Shown: one piece after another, positions 1 through 6,787 of the stretch
How positions within the stretch are numbered: position 1 is the first letter of the stretch
Layout of the letters: the number at the start of each line of letters is the position of its first letter
Assembly (NCBI GenBank): GCA_017430675.1
Contig: JAFRMM010000183.1
Span: 1 to 17,203 of the forward strand
Direction: 5' to 3'
DNA length: 17,203 nt
Source of the DNA: Prevotella sp.
GTDB taxonomy: Bacteria > Bacteroidota > Bacteroidia > Bacteroidales > Bacteroidaceae
Notes under the pieces: generated by a model
Database searches by the model: none
What the model saw: only the letters and a program-made list of their open reading frames with translations
Told to the model about the DNA's origin: nothing
Program-made: the position numbers and the translations under genes

Positions 1-1749
1 GTATGCTCCAGTCGCGAAATTGCCTATGACCTGTATAAACAGATTATTGCCTTGCGTCCCGAATGGGAAGAGAAAATTGGCTCAGAAGACCAGACACCTG
101 TAGAGCGCATCCGATTGGTGATGACTCGTGAGAAGGATGATGATCCGAAACTTCGTGAATTGATTGGTTCGGACGAAGACAGAAAAGCACTTGATGTGCT
201 GTTTAAGAATCCAGACTCTAACTTCAAGATTGCTATCGTCGTGTCAATGTGGATAACGGGCTTTGATGTGCCTTGCCTCGACACGATGTATATTGACAAA
301 CCTTTGCAGAAACACACGCTGGTACAGACCATTTCACGAGTGAATCGTGTGTATGAGGGTAAGGACAAAGGCTTGGTGGTGGATTATATCGGTATCAAGA
401 CCAACATGAACAATGCCCTGAAACAGTATGCTGGCGGTGGTGATTTGGGTGAGAATATAGAGACCATCGAGCAGAGCGTGACGATGGTGAAAGATGAACT
501 GGATATCCTGTGCAGGATGTTCGCTTCGTTTGACTTCTCGAAGTTCACAACGGGTACACCATTGGAACAATTAGAGTGCTTGAAACATGCGGCTGAGTTT
601 GTGCAGACAACAGAAAAGACGCAGAATCAGTTTATGGGGCATACCAAGAAAGTGAAATCTGCCTTTAATCTCTGTTCGAATCACGAAGCCATCACAGACG
701 AGGATCGTGAACATATCCACTTCTTTACGGGTGTGCGTTCAATCATCTATAAGTTGACCAAGGGTGATGCCCCAGATGCCTCACAGATGAATCGCAAGGT
801 GAGCAAGATGATTGCAGAGGCATTGCAGTCGGAAGGCGTGGAAGAAGTGGCTCAGGTGAATGCCAACACCAAAGACTTGGATTTGCTGAGTGTGGACTAT
901 ATGGCACGGCTTGAGAAACTGGAACTGCCCAATACGAAGGTGAAGTTGATGGAGAAACTGCTACGCACTGTGATTACCGATTTTAAGAAGGTGAATAAGA
1001 TGAAAGGCGTCGATTTCACGAAACGCCTGAATGCGCTGGTGCAGAAGTATAATGACCGTAGCGACAATGCCATCTTTGCAGAGGAAGTACTGAATGAGGT
1101 TGCCAAGCAGATGGCAGAACTACTGAAAGAGGTCAACAAGGAAAAGAAGTCGTTTAAGGATTTGGGGATTACCTACGAGGAGAAGGCTTTCTATGATATA
1201 CTGAAAGAAATAGCCCATAAGTTTGGCTTCGAATATCCAGAGGAAAAACTACTAAAACTCAGTGCTGCCGTGAAGCAGATGGTGGATGACAAGTCGAAAT
1301 ACACAGACTGGGCAAACCGTTCGGATATCAAGGCAGAGTTGCAGATGGACTTGATTCTTATTCTTGCAGAGCATGGCTATCCACCAGTACCACAAGACGA
1401 GGTGTTCAAGGAAATCTTTGAACAGGCTGAGAACTTCAAGAAATATGAGGCGGATGAAGATGGCCGGCCAACGGCTGTTGAAGTGTCATTGGCAAGGATC
1501 ATTGACAATATCCGTGACGATAATTCGTTAAAACAAATGATTGATAATATGATGGCGCTGGATGCTGGCACTACGTTACTTGCCATCGTTCGTGAGTGCT
1601 TCAATCAATTTGGGGAACGGTATGATGGTATGAAGCAAAAAGACTGGTACCACATCGTAAGTCAATATGTGAGCGAAACCACAAAGAGATACGATCTCCA
1701 ACCAGAAGAAACTTTCTGCTGGATGGTGGCAGAACCGCCAGTAGAGTAA
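1..1749 (+). CDS. hsdR: Type I restriction enzyme R subunit (HsdR), 3' part
   Basis: The reading frame is open from base 1, so the gene begins outside the window; 582 codons are visible. HsdR is the ATP-dependent motor and nuclease subunit of type I restriction-modification complexes, acting on unmodified DNA with HsdM and HsdS. The visible part starts in the second helicase domain. A motif V region (SMWITGFDVPCLDTMYIDKP, about residues 82-101) and a motif VI region (QTISRVNRVYEGK, about 110-122) are clear. The remaining roughly 430 residues are charged and helical, as in the C-terminal domain that binds the methylase core. The N-terminal nuclease domain and Walker motifs would lie upstream and cannot be checked. 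No hsdM or hsdS follows, so partners should be on the left. The family assignment is secure from the helicase motifs; whether the system is intact is unknown. Confidence 0.93.
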   Translation, partial: VCSSREIAYDLYKQIIALRPEWEEKIGSEDQTPVERIRLVMTREKDDDPKLRELIGSDEDRKALDVLFKNPDSNFKIAIVVSMWITGFDVPCLDTMYIDKPLQKHTLVQTISRVNRVYEGKDKGLVVDYIGIKTNMNNALKQYAGGGDLGENIETIEQSVTMVKDELDILCRMFASFDFSKFTTGTPLEQLECLKHAAEFVQTTEKTQNQFMGHTKKVKSAFNLCSNHEAITDEDREHIHFFTGVRSIIYKLTKGDAPDASQMNRKVSKMIAEALQSEGVEEVAQVNANTKDLDLLSVDYMARLEKLELPNTKVKLMEKLLRTVITDFKKVNKMKGVDFTKRLNALVQKYNDRSDNAIFAEEVLNEVAKQMAELLKEVNKEKKSFKDLGITYEEKAFYDILKEIAHKFGFEYPEEKLLKLSAAVKQMVDDKSKYTDWANRSDIKAELQMDLILILAEHGYPPVPQDEVFKEIFEQAENFKKYEADEDGRPTAVEVSLARIIDNIRDDNSLKQMIDNMMALDAGTTLLAIVRECFNQFGERYDGMKQKDWYHIVSQYVSETTKRYDLQPEETFCWMVAEPPVE

Positions 1750-1785
1750 GATGACAATTAATTAAAAACTTAAAAATACAAGTCT

Positions 1786-3981
1786 ATGGGAAAGAAAAAA
1801 GGAGGAAAACGGTTAGGGAAGAAGCAGGTCAGCGAGTTGCTGCAGAACCTCTTCCAGCATCATCCGAACGAGACGTTCTCGTTGAAGCAGATATTCAAGG
1901 TACTTAAGTTTGACACCCATCCGCTGAAGATGCTCGCCATCGACACGATGGAGGAGATGGCGTGGGACGACTTCCTTTCGAAGGTCAGCGACAACTCCTA
2001 CCGTCTTAATATGAAGACGCAGGTGCAGGAGGGTGTGTTCCGTCGTAAGGCCAACGGCCGTAACTCGTTCCTGCCTGATGACGGTGGTACGCCCGTCTTC
2101 GTGGCAGAGCGTAACTCGATGTCGGCGATGGACGGTGACCGTGTGAAGGTGTCATATATGGCGCGTCGCGACAAGCATATCAAGGAAGCCATGGTCATTG
2201 AGATTGTCCGTCGTGCCCACGATCAGATTGTCGGCAAACTACGTGTGGAGAAGGACTGGGCCTTCCTTGTACCTTCCGACAGTACTTTCGTACACGATAT
2301 CATCATCCCGAAGCGGAAACTCAAGGGCGGCAAGACGGATGACAAGGCTGTTGTCAAGGTTATCCAGTGGCCCGATGCCGAGCATAAGAATATCATCGGC
2401 TCCGTGGTGGATATCCTGGGTAAGACGGGTGAGAACAATGCCGAGATGCACGCCATCCTCGCCCAGTACAACCTGCCGTATAAATATCCGAAGAACGTGG
2501 AGGAGGCAGCCGAGAAGATCGATGCAGGCATCACGCCTCAAGAAATTGCCCGTCGTGAGGACTTCCGCGACGTCTTTACCTGTACCATCGACCCCAAAGA
2601 TGCCAAGGACTTCGACGACGCCCTCTCTATCCGCAGACTCGACAGCGGACTCTGGGAAGTGGGCGTGCATATCGCCGATGTCTCCCACTACGTGAAGGAA
2701 GGCTCCGTCATCGACAAGGAGGGCTACAATCGTGCGACGAGCATCTATCTCGTGGATCGCACCATCCCCATGTTGCCTGAGCGCCTCTGTAACTTCATCT
2801 GCTCCCTCCGTCCTGACGAGGAGAAACTCTGCTATAGTGTGATCTTCCAGATGGACGATGAGGCTAACGTGAAGAAATGGCACCTCGCCCATACCGTTAT
2901 CAAGAGTAACCGCCGCTATGCTTACGAGGAGGTACAGCAGATATTAGAGGACAATGGTGTGAAGGACGGCATGGGAGAACCTGCACTCCCTGCCACTAAG
3001 AAAAATCCCTACAAAGGTGAGAACGCCAACGAACTCATCAAACTCGATGCTCTTGCCAAGAAACTCCGTGCCGCCCGCTTCAAGAACGGCTCTGTGAAGT
3101 TTGACCGTGAGGAATTGCATTTTGATATCGACGAGAAGGGCAAGCCCGTGAAGGCTTATTTTAAGACCTCGAAAGATGCCAACAAACTGATTGAGGAATT
3201 CATGCTGCTGGCAAACAAGACGGTGGCAGAATCCGTAGGCCGTGTGAAGAAGGGCGTGAAGGCTAAGACGCTGCCTTATCGTATCCACGACCAACCCGAT
3301 CCGCAGAAACTTGAGAACCTGCGCCAGTTCGTGGCGAAGTTCGGCTATAAGGTGAAGACCAGCGGTACGAAGGGTGCCATCACGAAGTCGCTCAATGCCC
3401 TGATGTCGGATGCTGAGGGTACGCGTGAACAGAACGCCATCGAGACGGTAGCCCTGCGGGCGATGATGAAGGCTAAGTACAGTGTGCATAATATCGGACA
3501 TTATGGTCTGGCTTTCGACTACTACACCCACTTCACCTCACCTATCCGCCGCTACCCGGATATGATGGTGCACCGTCTGCTGACGAAGTATCAGGATGGT
3601 GCCCGTTCTGCCAATAAGGATAAGTACGAGGAGTACTGCGAACACTGCAGTGATATGGAACAGATCTCGCAGAATGCCGAGCGCGACTCCATCAAGTACA
3701 AGATGGTGGAGTTCATGGCCGACAAGATCGGCAACACCTACGATGCCCATATCTCTGGCCTCACTTCCTACGGTATTTATGCCCAGATTGATGAGACGCA
3801 TTGTGAGGGTATGATTCCCATCCGTGATTTGGGTGACGACTACTACGATTTCGACGAGAAGAACTTCATGATCGTAGGCCGTCGTCATCACACGAAATAT
3901 CAGTTGGGTGATCCCATCCGCATCCAGGTGGCCCGTGCCAATTTGGAGCGTAAGCAACTCGACTTTACCCTCGCGGAGTAA
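1786..3981 (+). CDS. rnr: Ribonuclease R (RNase II/R family 3'-5' exoribonuclease)
   Basis: This 731-residue protein has the full RNase R architecture and a typical length. It degrades RNA processively from the 3' end, including structured RNA, in mRNA turnover and rRNA quality control. A winged-helix-like N-terminus (about residues 10-65) precedes cold-shock OB domains (about 80-235). The RNB catalytic domain carries the metal-binding aspartates D269, D275, D277 and D278 within TIDPKDAKDFDDAL. The second RNB signature, HFTSPIRRYPDMMVHR, lies near residues 580-598, and an S1 RNA-binding domain (about 640-725) closes the protein. The ATG at 1786 is preceded by an A-rich stretch without a Shine-Dalgarno sequence, normal for Bacteroidetes. 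It sits 36 bases after hsdR, too close to show an obvious separate promoter, so it may be partly co-transcribed with hsdR. It looks intact. Confidence 0.97.
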   Translation: MGKKKGGKRLGKKQVSELLQNLFQHHPNETFSLKQIFKVLKFDTHPLKMLAIDTMEEMAWDDFLSKVSDNSYRLNMKTQVQEGVFRRKANGRNSFLPDDGGTPVFVAERNSMSAMDGDRVKVSYMARRDKHIKEAMVIEIVRRAHDQIVGKLRVEKDWAFLVPSDSTFVHDIIIPKRKLKGGKTDDKAVVKVIQWPDAEHKNIIGSVVDILGKTGENNAEMHAILAQYNLPYKYPKNVEEAAEKIDAGITPQEIARREDFRDVFTCTIDPKDAKDFDDALSIRRLDSGLWEVGVHIADVSHYVKEGSVIDKEGYNRATSIYLVDRTIPMLPERLCNFICSLRPDEEKLCYSVIFQMDDEANVKKWHLAHTVIKSNRRYAYEEVQQILEDNGVKDGMGEPALPATKKNPYKGENANELIKLDALAKKLRAARFKNGSVKFDREELHFDIDEKGKPVKAYFKTSKDANKLIEEFMLLANKTVAESVGRVKKGVKAKTLPYRIHDQPDPQKLENLRQFVAKFGYKVKTSGTKGAITKSLNALMSDAEGTREQNAIETVALRAMMKAKYSVHNIGHYGLAFDYYTHFTSPIRRYPDMMVHRLLTKYQDGARSANKDKYEEYCEHCSDMEQISQNAERDSIKYKMVEFMADKIGNTYDAHISGLTSYGIYAQIDETHCEGMIPIRDLGDDYYDFDEKNFMIVGRRHHTKYQLGDPIRIQVARANLERKQLDFTLAE

Positions 3982-4024
3982 AGGCAACTATGACTACAAT
4001 GATGTTGTATCAGAGAAACCCGCC

Positions 4025-4168
4025 ATGGCAGACCGCATCTATGCCACAGGCTGCAACGATTTCCAACGGATTGAGACCTCCGACATCAGGAAGGCCTTCG
4101 AGCAATTCAAACCCAAAGCCATAGAGCTGAAGCCTACCCGCCACAGGGTCAAGGGCTTCAGCGCCTGA
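4025..4168 (+). CDS. Small hypothetical protein (47 aa)
   Basis: I do not recognise a family. The ORF starts at an ATG 43 bases after the rnr stop codon and encodes a soluble, basic peptide ending in KPTRHRVKGFSA. The frame stays open upstream through the end of rnr, and the 12 codons just before the ATG (reading YDYNDVVSEKPA) look protein-like. This could therefore be the tail of a longer gene whose 5' end was lost. The stop codon overlaps the next start as TGATG, which suggests translational coupling with the downstream ORF. No signal peptide or membrane segment is visible. It is plausible but unproven as a gene. Confidence 0.4.
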   Translation: MADRIYATGCNDFQRIETSDIRKAFEQFKPKAIELKPTRHRVKGFSA

Positions 4169-4410
4169 TGGCGACCAAAACAATTACCCCCAATGAACCC
4201 ATGTTTATCTATGACGGAGGCGACATTGCCCTCCTTTTCCGCGACTGGGACAGCAATGTCCGACTCAACAACATCAGCGAAGAAGCTCGCCCCATCCTGA
4301 AGGATGCAGAAGAGATATATGTTGTAGAGATTCAGGGCGAAGACATCTTGAACGACTATTATGCACCCATCCGCATCGTTAAGGATGTCAAATCTTTAAT
4401 TGCAAAATAA
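4168..4410 (+). CDS. Small hypothetical protein (80 aa)
   Basis: The ATG overlaps the stop of the preceding ORF (TGATG). The 80-residue product is acidic and soluble, with alternating hydrophobic strands (MFIYDGG, IALLFRDW, EEIYVVEIQG, APIRIVKDV) that suggest a small mixed alpha/beta fold. Its amino-acid composition looks like a real protein. An internal ATG at 4201 (MFIYDGG) is an alternative start. No known domain is recognised, and the position after rnr gives no strong functional hint. Confidence 0.5.
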   Translation: MATKTITPNEPMFIYDGGDIALLFRDWDSNVRLNNISEEARPILKDAEEIYVVEIQGEDILNDYYAPIRIVKDVKSLIAK

Positions 4411-4734
4411 CAATTTTCACATTTAAATTAATATAGCAACCCAAACATCCAAAGTGGAATGTGATTACGATGTTCTGTCTCTATGTTATCAATTGCCAGA
4501 TAATTATCTAGAATATTTTAGATTTACTCGAATTACTTCCCCTTTCCCCATCCTCAAACAGACATTTTCAATCAATAAGGAAGTCATCGGCTTTAGGATA
4601 GCGCACCTCATGTCTTTGCGACAATTGATTGATGAAGAAAGTCTTATGTGATGTTCCCATGTCAGCCTTGGGGTGAAAGCGCAAATATTATAGTGTAACA
4701 GGGATTCACTTCATTCTGATGAGATAAAGAGTAG
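4411..4734. other. Intergenic region, no convincing gene
   Basis: This AT-rich stretch of 324 bases lies between the small plus-strand ORFs and the end of the convergent transglutaminase-like gene. A 65-codon ORF at 4454-4651 (plus) is open but has no promoter, no recognisable domain and unconvincing composition, so I do not call it. No clear hairpin plus U-tract terminator was found for either of the converging transcripts. Confidence 0.5.
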
Positions 4735-5985
4735 TTACCTTACCAAGACTACTTTTCTCGTGGTGCGGTTGCCAACCTTAATTAGATAAATTCCTTTTGT
4801 ATGAATAGTAATCCTGTCCTTATCTGTTAAAGCCAGCAATCTGCCATTCAGGTCAAAAACCTGCTTCATTTCTCCTGTTCCCCCATCGATAATGACAGTG
4901 TTTCCTTGGGTATAGACGATGATTCCATCCTTGGAAGTAGTGCCATTATCATGATGTTGCATCAACCAAGGAATGTCCACAGTCGTGGAAGGGCCTCGTT
5001 CGATGGTAAAATCAAACTGCGTCGAAGTACAGGGGTCGTAGGCCCACCAGAGATAATACAGCAGTTGCATAAGCACCAGTTGCATTGGCTCACTGTCCTT
5101 AGCGAATCGGTAGTCTGTCAGCTCAATACCAAGAGTGGTAATATAGTGCGGACTATTCTTATGACCGAAATAATCTCCAGTAGGATCACCGTTTTTGCAT
5201 GTAGGGTCAACGGGAATCCATCCGTAGTCTTGCAAATAGAATTCTGGCCATACATGATAGTTATCCTGCTCTATGACACCAACCACTGGGCGTGACGGAA
5301 TATTACGGTTGCGCAACAGTGAAATATAGTAAGAAGAGAAGTTTCCACAATCTCCACCTCCGTTGTCAATGATACTCTGTAGGCTATGGATACCTGTGTT
5401 GTCATCAAGATATTTCAAGTGGGTGGCTGTGTACTCATAACATCGTCTGGCATAGTCAATGATGTCACTCGACTGAGCCCAAAGCTCATCAGCCACAGCC
5501 TCAATATGAGGATGATGCGGAAGAATGCAAGTTGTCACATCTCCAGTATTCTCTATATACTCTTTACTGTTTGTGTCATAGGGATAGATTGCTTTGATGG
5601 CATCGAAATCCACATTGATATTAATCGTGGCGACATCGAAACTCATTCCCAGATAAAAAATATTGCTAATAGCATTAAGCTCAGGAGTGTGTAGGCTATA
5701 TCCGATATATCTATTCCCGGCTTCAGCATTTTCCCGAACCTCACCACCAGAAAAAACCTCCTGGTTCTTTATCACTTGATAATGATTAGTCTGTATATAG
5801 GGAAATATAGCCTCCAGAGTGTGCATTCCGCTACAGTAGGTCTTGTCCACCCTCATATAATGCTTAACGTGATCAAACGAACTGGTGTCTGTCACTATCA
5901 CCTGCTGAGATTGTAACGTCTGTCCTTGCGCAGGAATAAAAACAAAGCAAAAGAAGACGGAAATTACTAATGATATTTTCTTCAT
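4735..5985 (-). CDS. Secreted transglutaminase-like protein with T9SS-type C-terminal tail
   Basis: I choose the start MKKISLVISVFF (ATG at 5983-5985) because it begins a canonical signal peptide with a cleavage-like site after PAQGQ. The frame also allows an ATG at 6009, which would add eight residues. In the numbering from the chosen start, the transglutaminase/protease-like core (about residues 160-270) contains Cys213 in GGGDCGNFSSY, His244 in NYHVWPEF and Asp260 in WIPVDPT, the expected Cys-His-Asp triad. The last 60 or so residues (DLNGRLLAL, then GIYLIKVGNRTTRKVVLVR) resemble the beta-strand tail that directs proteins through the type IX secretion system. The protein is therefore probably exported and cell-surface or secreted, acting as a peptidase or amide-bond enzyme; the substrate is unknown. 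It appears intact. A possible promoter lies at 6180-6211, giving a leader of about 190 bases. Confidence 0.85.
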   Translation of the reverse strand: MKKISLVISVFFCFVFIPAQGQTLQSQQVIVTDTSSFDHVKHYMRVDKTYCSGMHTLEAIFPYIQTNHYQVIKNQEVFSGGEVRENAEAGNRYIGYSLHTPELNAISNIFYLGMSFDVATININVDFDAIKAIYPYDTNSKEYIENTGDVTTCILPHHPHIEAVADELWAQSSDIIDYARRCYEYTATHLKYLDDNTGIHSLQSIIDNGGGDCGNFSSYYISLLRNRNIPSRPVVGVIEQDNYHVWPEFYLQDYGWIPVDPTCKNGDPTGDYFGHKNSPHYITTLGIELTDYRFAKDSEPMQLVLMQLLYYLWWAYDPCTSTQFDFTIERGPSTTVDIPWLMQHHDNGTTSKDGIIVYTQGNTVIIDGGTGEMKQVFDLNGRLLALTDKDRITIHTKGIYLIKVGNRTTRKVVLVR

Positions 5986-6179
5986 ATAATACCTAAATGC
6001 CTTTTCCATAACGACTCATTTCTGTTTCGGCTACAAATATGCCTTGTTCTTTGACGGGTTATAGGATTTGCTAGATTCTAAGTAGCCAAAGACAAGACGC
6101 CCTGTAAACGCCTTTCCATAAATATGTATCCCTGCCCTTCACCGATATCCGAGGACACCGGTTTTCGGCTTGGACGCTA

Positions 6180-6211
6180 CAAAAGTAATGATAAATTTTA
6201 AAACAAACAAC
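6180..6211 (-). promoter_or_regulatory. Candidate promoter for the transglutaminase-like gene
   Basis: On the minus strand, TACTTTTG (6187-6180) matches the Bacteroidetes -7 consensus TAnnTTTG. A weaker GTTG lies 20 bases upstream (6211-6208). Transcription from here would leave a long leader of nearly 190 bases before the ATG. I recognised no known riboswitch in that leader. Confidence 0.4.
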
Positions 6212-6238
6212 TTTTTTGCGATTTTTTTATTCAATGCA

Positions 6239-6283
6239 GATAATGTCTGTACTTTCCTTAGTGGCTATCCGCAGAATGTGGTC
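6239..6283 (+). pseudogene. Remnant of the D-2-hydroxyacid dehydrogenase 3' end (copy A)
   Basis: Read in frame, this piece gives DNVCTFLSGYPQNVV. It matches DNVRAFLSGHPQNMV near the C-terminus of the intact dehydrogenase at 11885-12847 in 11 of 15 positions. Nucleotide similarity also runs across the piece, including GTGGCTATCCGCAGAAT against GTGGCCATCCGCAGAAT. Only about 45 bases are recognisable and no 5' part was found. Its orientation is the same as that of the intact gene. Confidence 0.75.
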
Positions 6284-6422
6284 ATAACATATATTTATTT
6301 ATATTATTAATCCTTTCATCCTTCATTTTTTTATTATAAATTACTGTATATTAATATATTACATAGTGAATGTTTATGTCTAAACTTTCATATACCTTCA
6401 TAAACCTTCACAGAATAAGATA

Positions 6423-6438
6423 GGGGGGAGGGGGGGGG
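6423..6438 (+). repeat. G-rich homopolymer tract
   Basis: A run of six G, one A and nine G interrupts an AT-rich intergenic region, just inside the left inner inverted-repeat arm. Such tracts can slip during replication and can form G-quadruplexes. No start codon or promoter spacing obviously depends on its length here. Confidence 0.8.
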
Positions 6439-6468
6439 CGAATGATAGTGGTTCCGTATGAAAATTTC

Positions 6469-6594
6469 GAAGCACTTATTGAAAATTAAGTGGCTCTTTT
6501 CGAGAAATAGGTGGCTCTTTTCGAGCGAAAAGCACTGACTATTTTTCGAAAAGTAATGAGTATTTCAGCAAAACAGTTTGTTTTGGTTCGTAAA
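6469..6594 (+). repeat. Degenerate 21-base tandem array (6 units)
   Basis: Units start at 6469, 6490, 6511, 6532, 6553 and 6574. Units 2 and 3 share a perfect 15-base core, GTGGCTCTTTTCGAG. Later units keep the 21-base pitch and an A-rich end (CGAAAA, GCAAAA, CGTAAA) but diverge inside. The array lies at the centre of the inverted repeats. Because 21 bases equal seven codons, it also reads as heptads (VALFEK-stop, VALFERK, ALTIFRK, VMSISAK) in the frame of an ATG at 6442. Two in-frame stops (6487-6489 and 6508-6510) break that reading. Confidence 0.7.
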
Positions 6595-6703
6595 AGTGAA
6601 GGATTATGAAGGTATATACAGAGAAGTTTATGTAGAAATTGGCTAATTTTCAGTTAGATATAAAAATAGTGAAGGATGAATGTACGAAAATGGTTTGAAA
6701 TTA

Positions 6704-6735
6704 CTTGTAAATATGAAATCTTTTTTGTATCTTTG
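6704..6735 (+). promoter_or_regulatory. Promoter of vapE
   Basis: TATCTTTG at 6728-6735 matches the Bacteroidetes -7 consensus, and CTTG at 6704-6707 sits exactly 20 bases upstream as the -33 box. Transcription would start near 6742, giving a leader of about 45 bases before the vapE ATG. Confidence 0.75.
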
Positions 6736-6787
6736 TCGCAGAATTTGGAAATAGCAACAATCGAATCTAAAAATCGATCAAATCAGC

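Larger units (their letters stand above)
6315..6680. repeat. Nested inverted repeats built on CCTTCA
   Basis: The inner arms are 6390-6411 (ATATACCTTCATAAACCTTCAC) and the reverse complement at 6596-6617, matching in 21 of 22 positions. The outer arms are TTCATCCTTCA at 6315-6325 and its perfect reverse complement at 6670-6680. Both pairs are nearly concentric, with midpoints near 6498 and 6504. The arms are too far apart for a simple hairpin terminator. They look more like paired protein-binding sites around a central array, as in iteron origins or partition/control regions. Confidence 0.7.
6010..6787. other. Non-coding region upstream of vapE, highly structured
   Basis: No convincing gene lies in these 778 bases. 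From left to right the stretch holds the leader and promoter of the minus-strand transglutaminase-like gene, a 3'-end remnant of a dehydrogenase gene (6239-6283), and an AT-rich segment (6285-6365). Inverted repeats then flank a G-rich tract (6423-6438) and a 21-base tandem array (6469-6594), followed by the vapE promoter (6704-6735). The repeats are centred near 6500. The arrangement resembles an iteron-type origin or a multi-operator control region, but no DnaA box cluster was recognised. Confidence 0.6.

Noticed and set aside
2239..2892. Long open frames on both strands inside rnr (also 2198-2695 and 2944-3531)
   Set aside because: They overlap the conserved RNB domain of rnr in other frames and show no domain of their own.
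4454..4651. 65-codon plus-strand ORF
   Set aside because: No promoter, no recognisable domain, unconvincing composition in an AT-rich spacer.
6469..6594. CRISPR-like array
   Set aside because: Units are contiguous at 21 bases with no spacers, and there are no cas genes.
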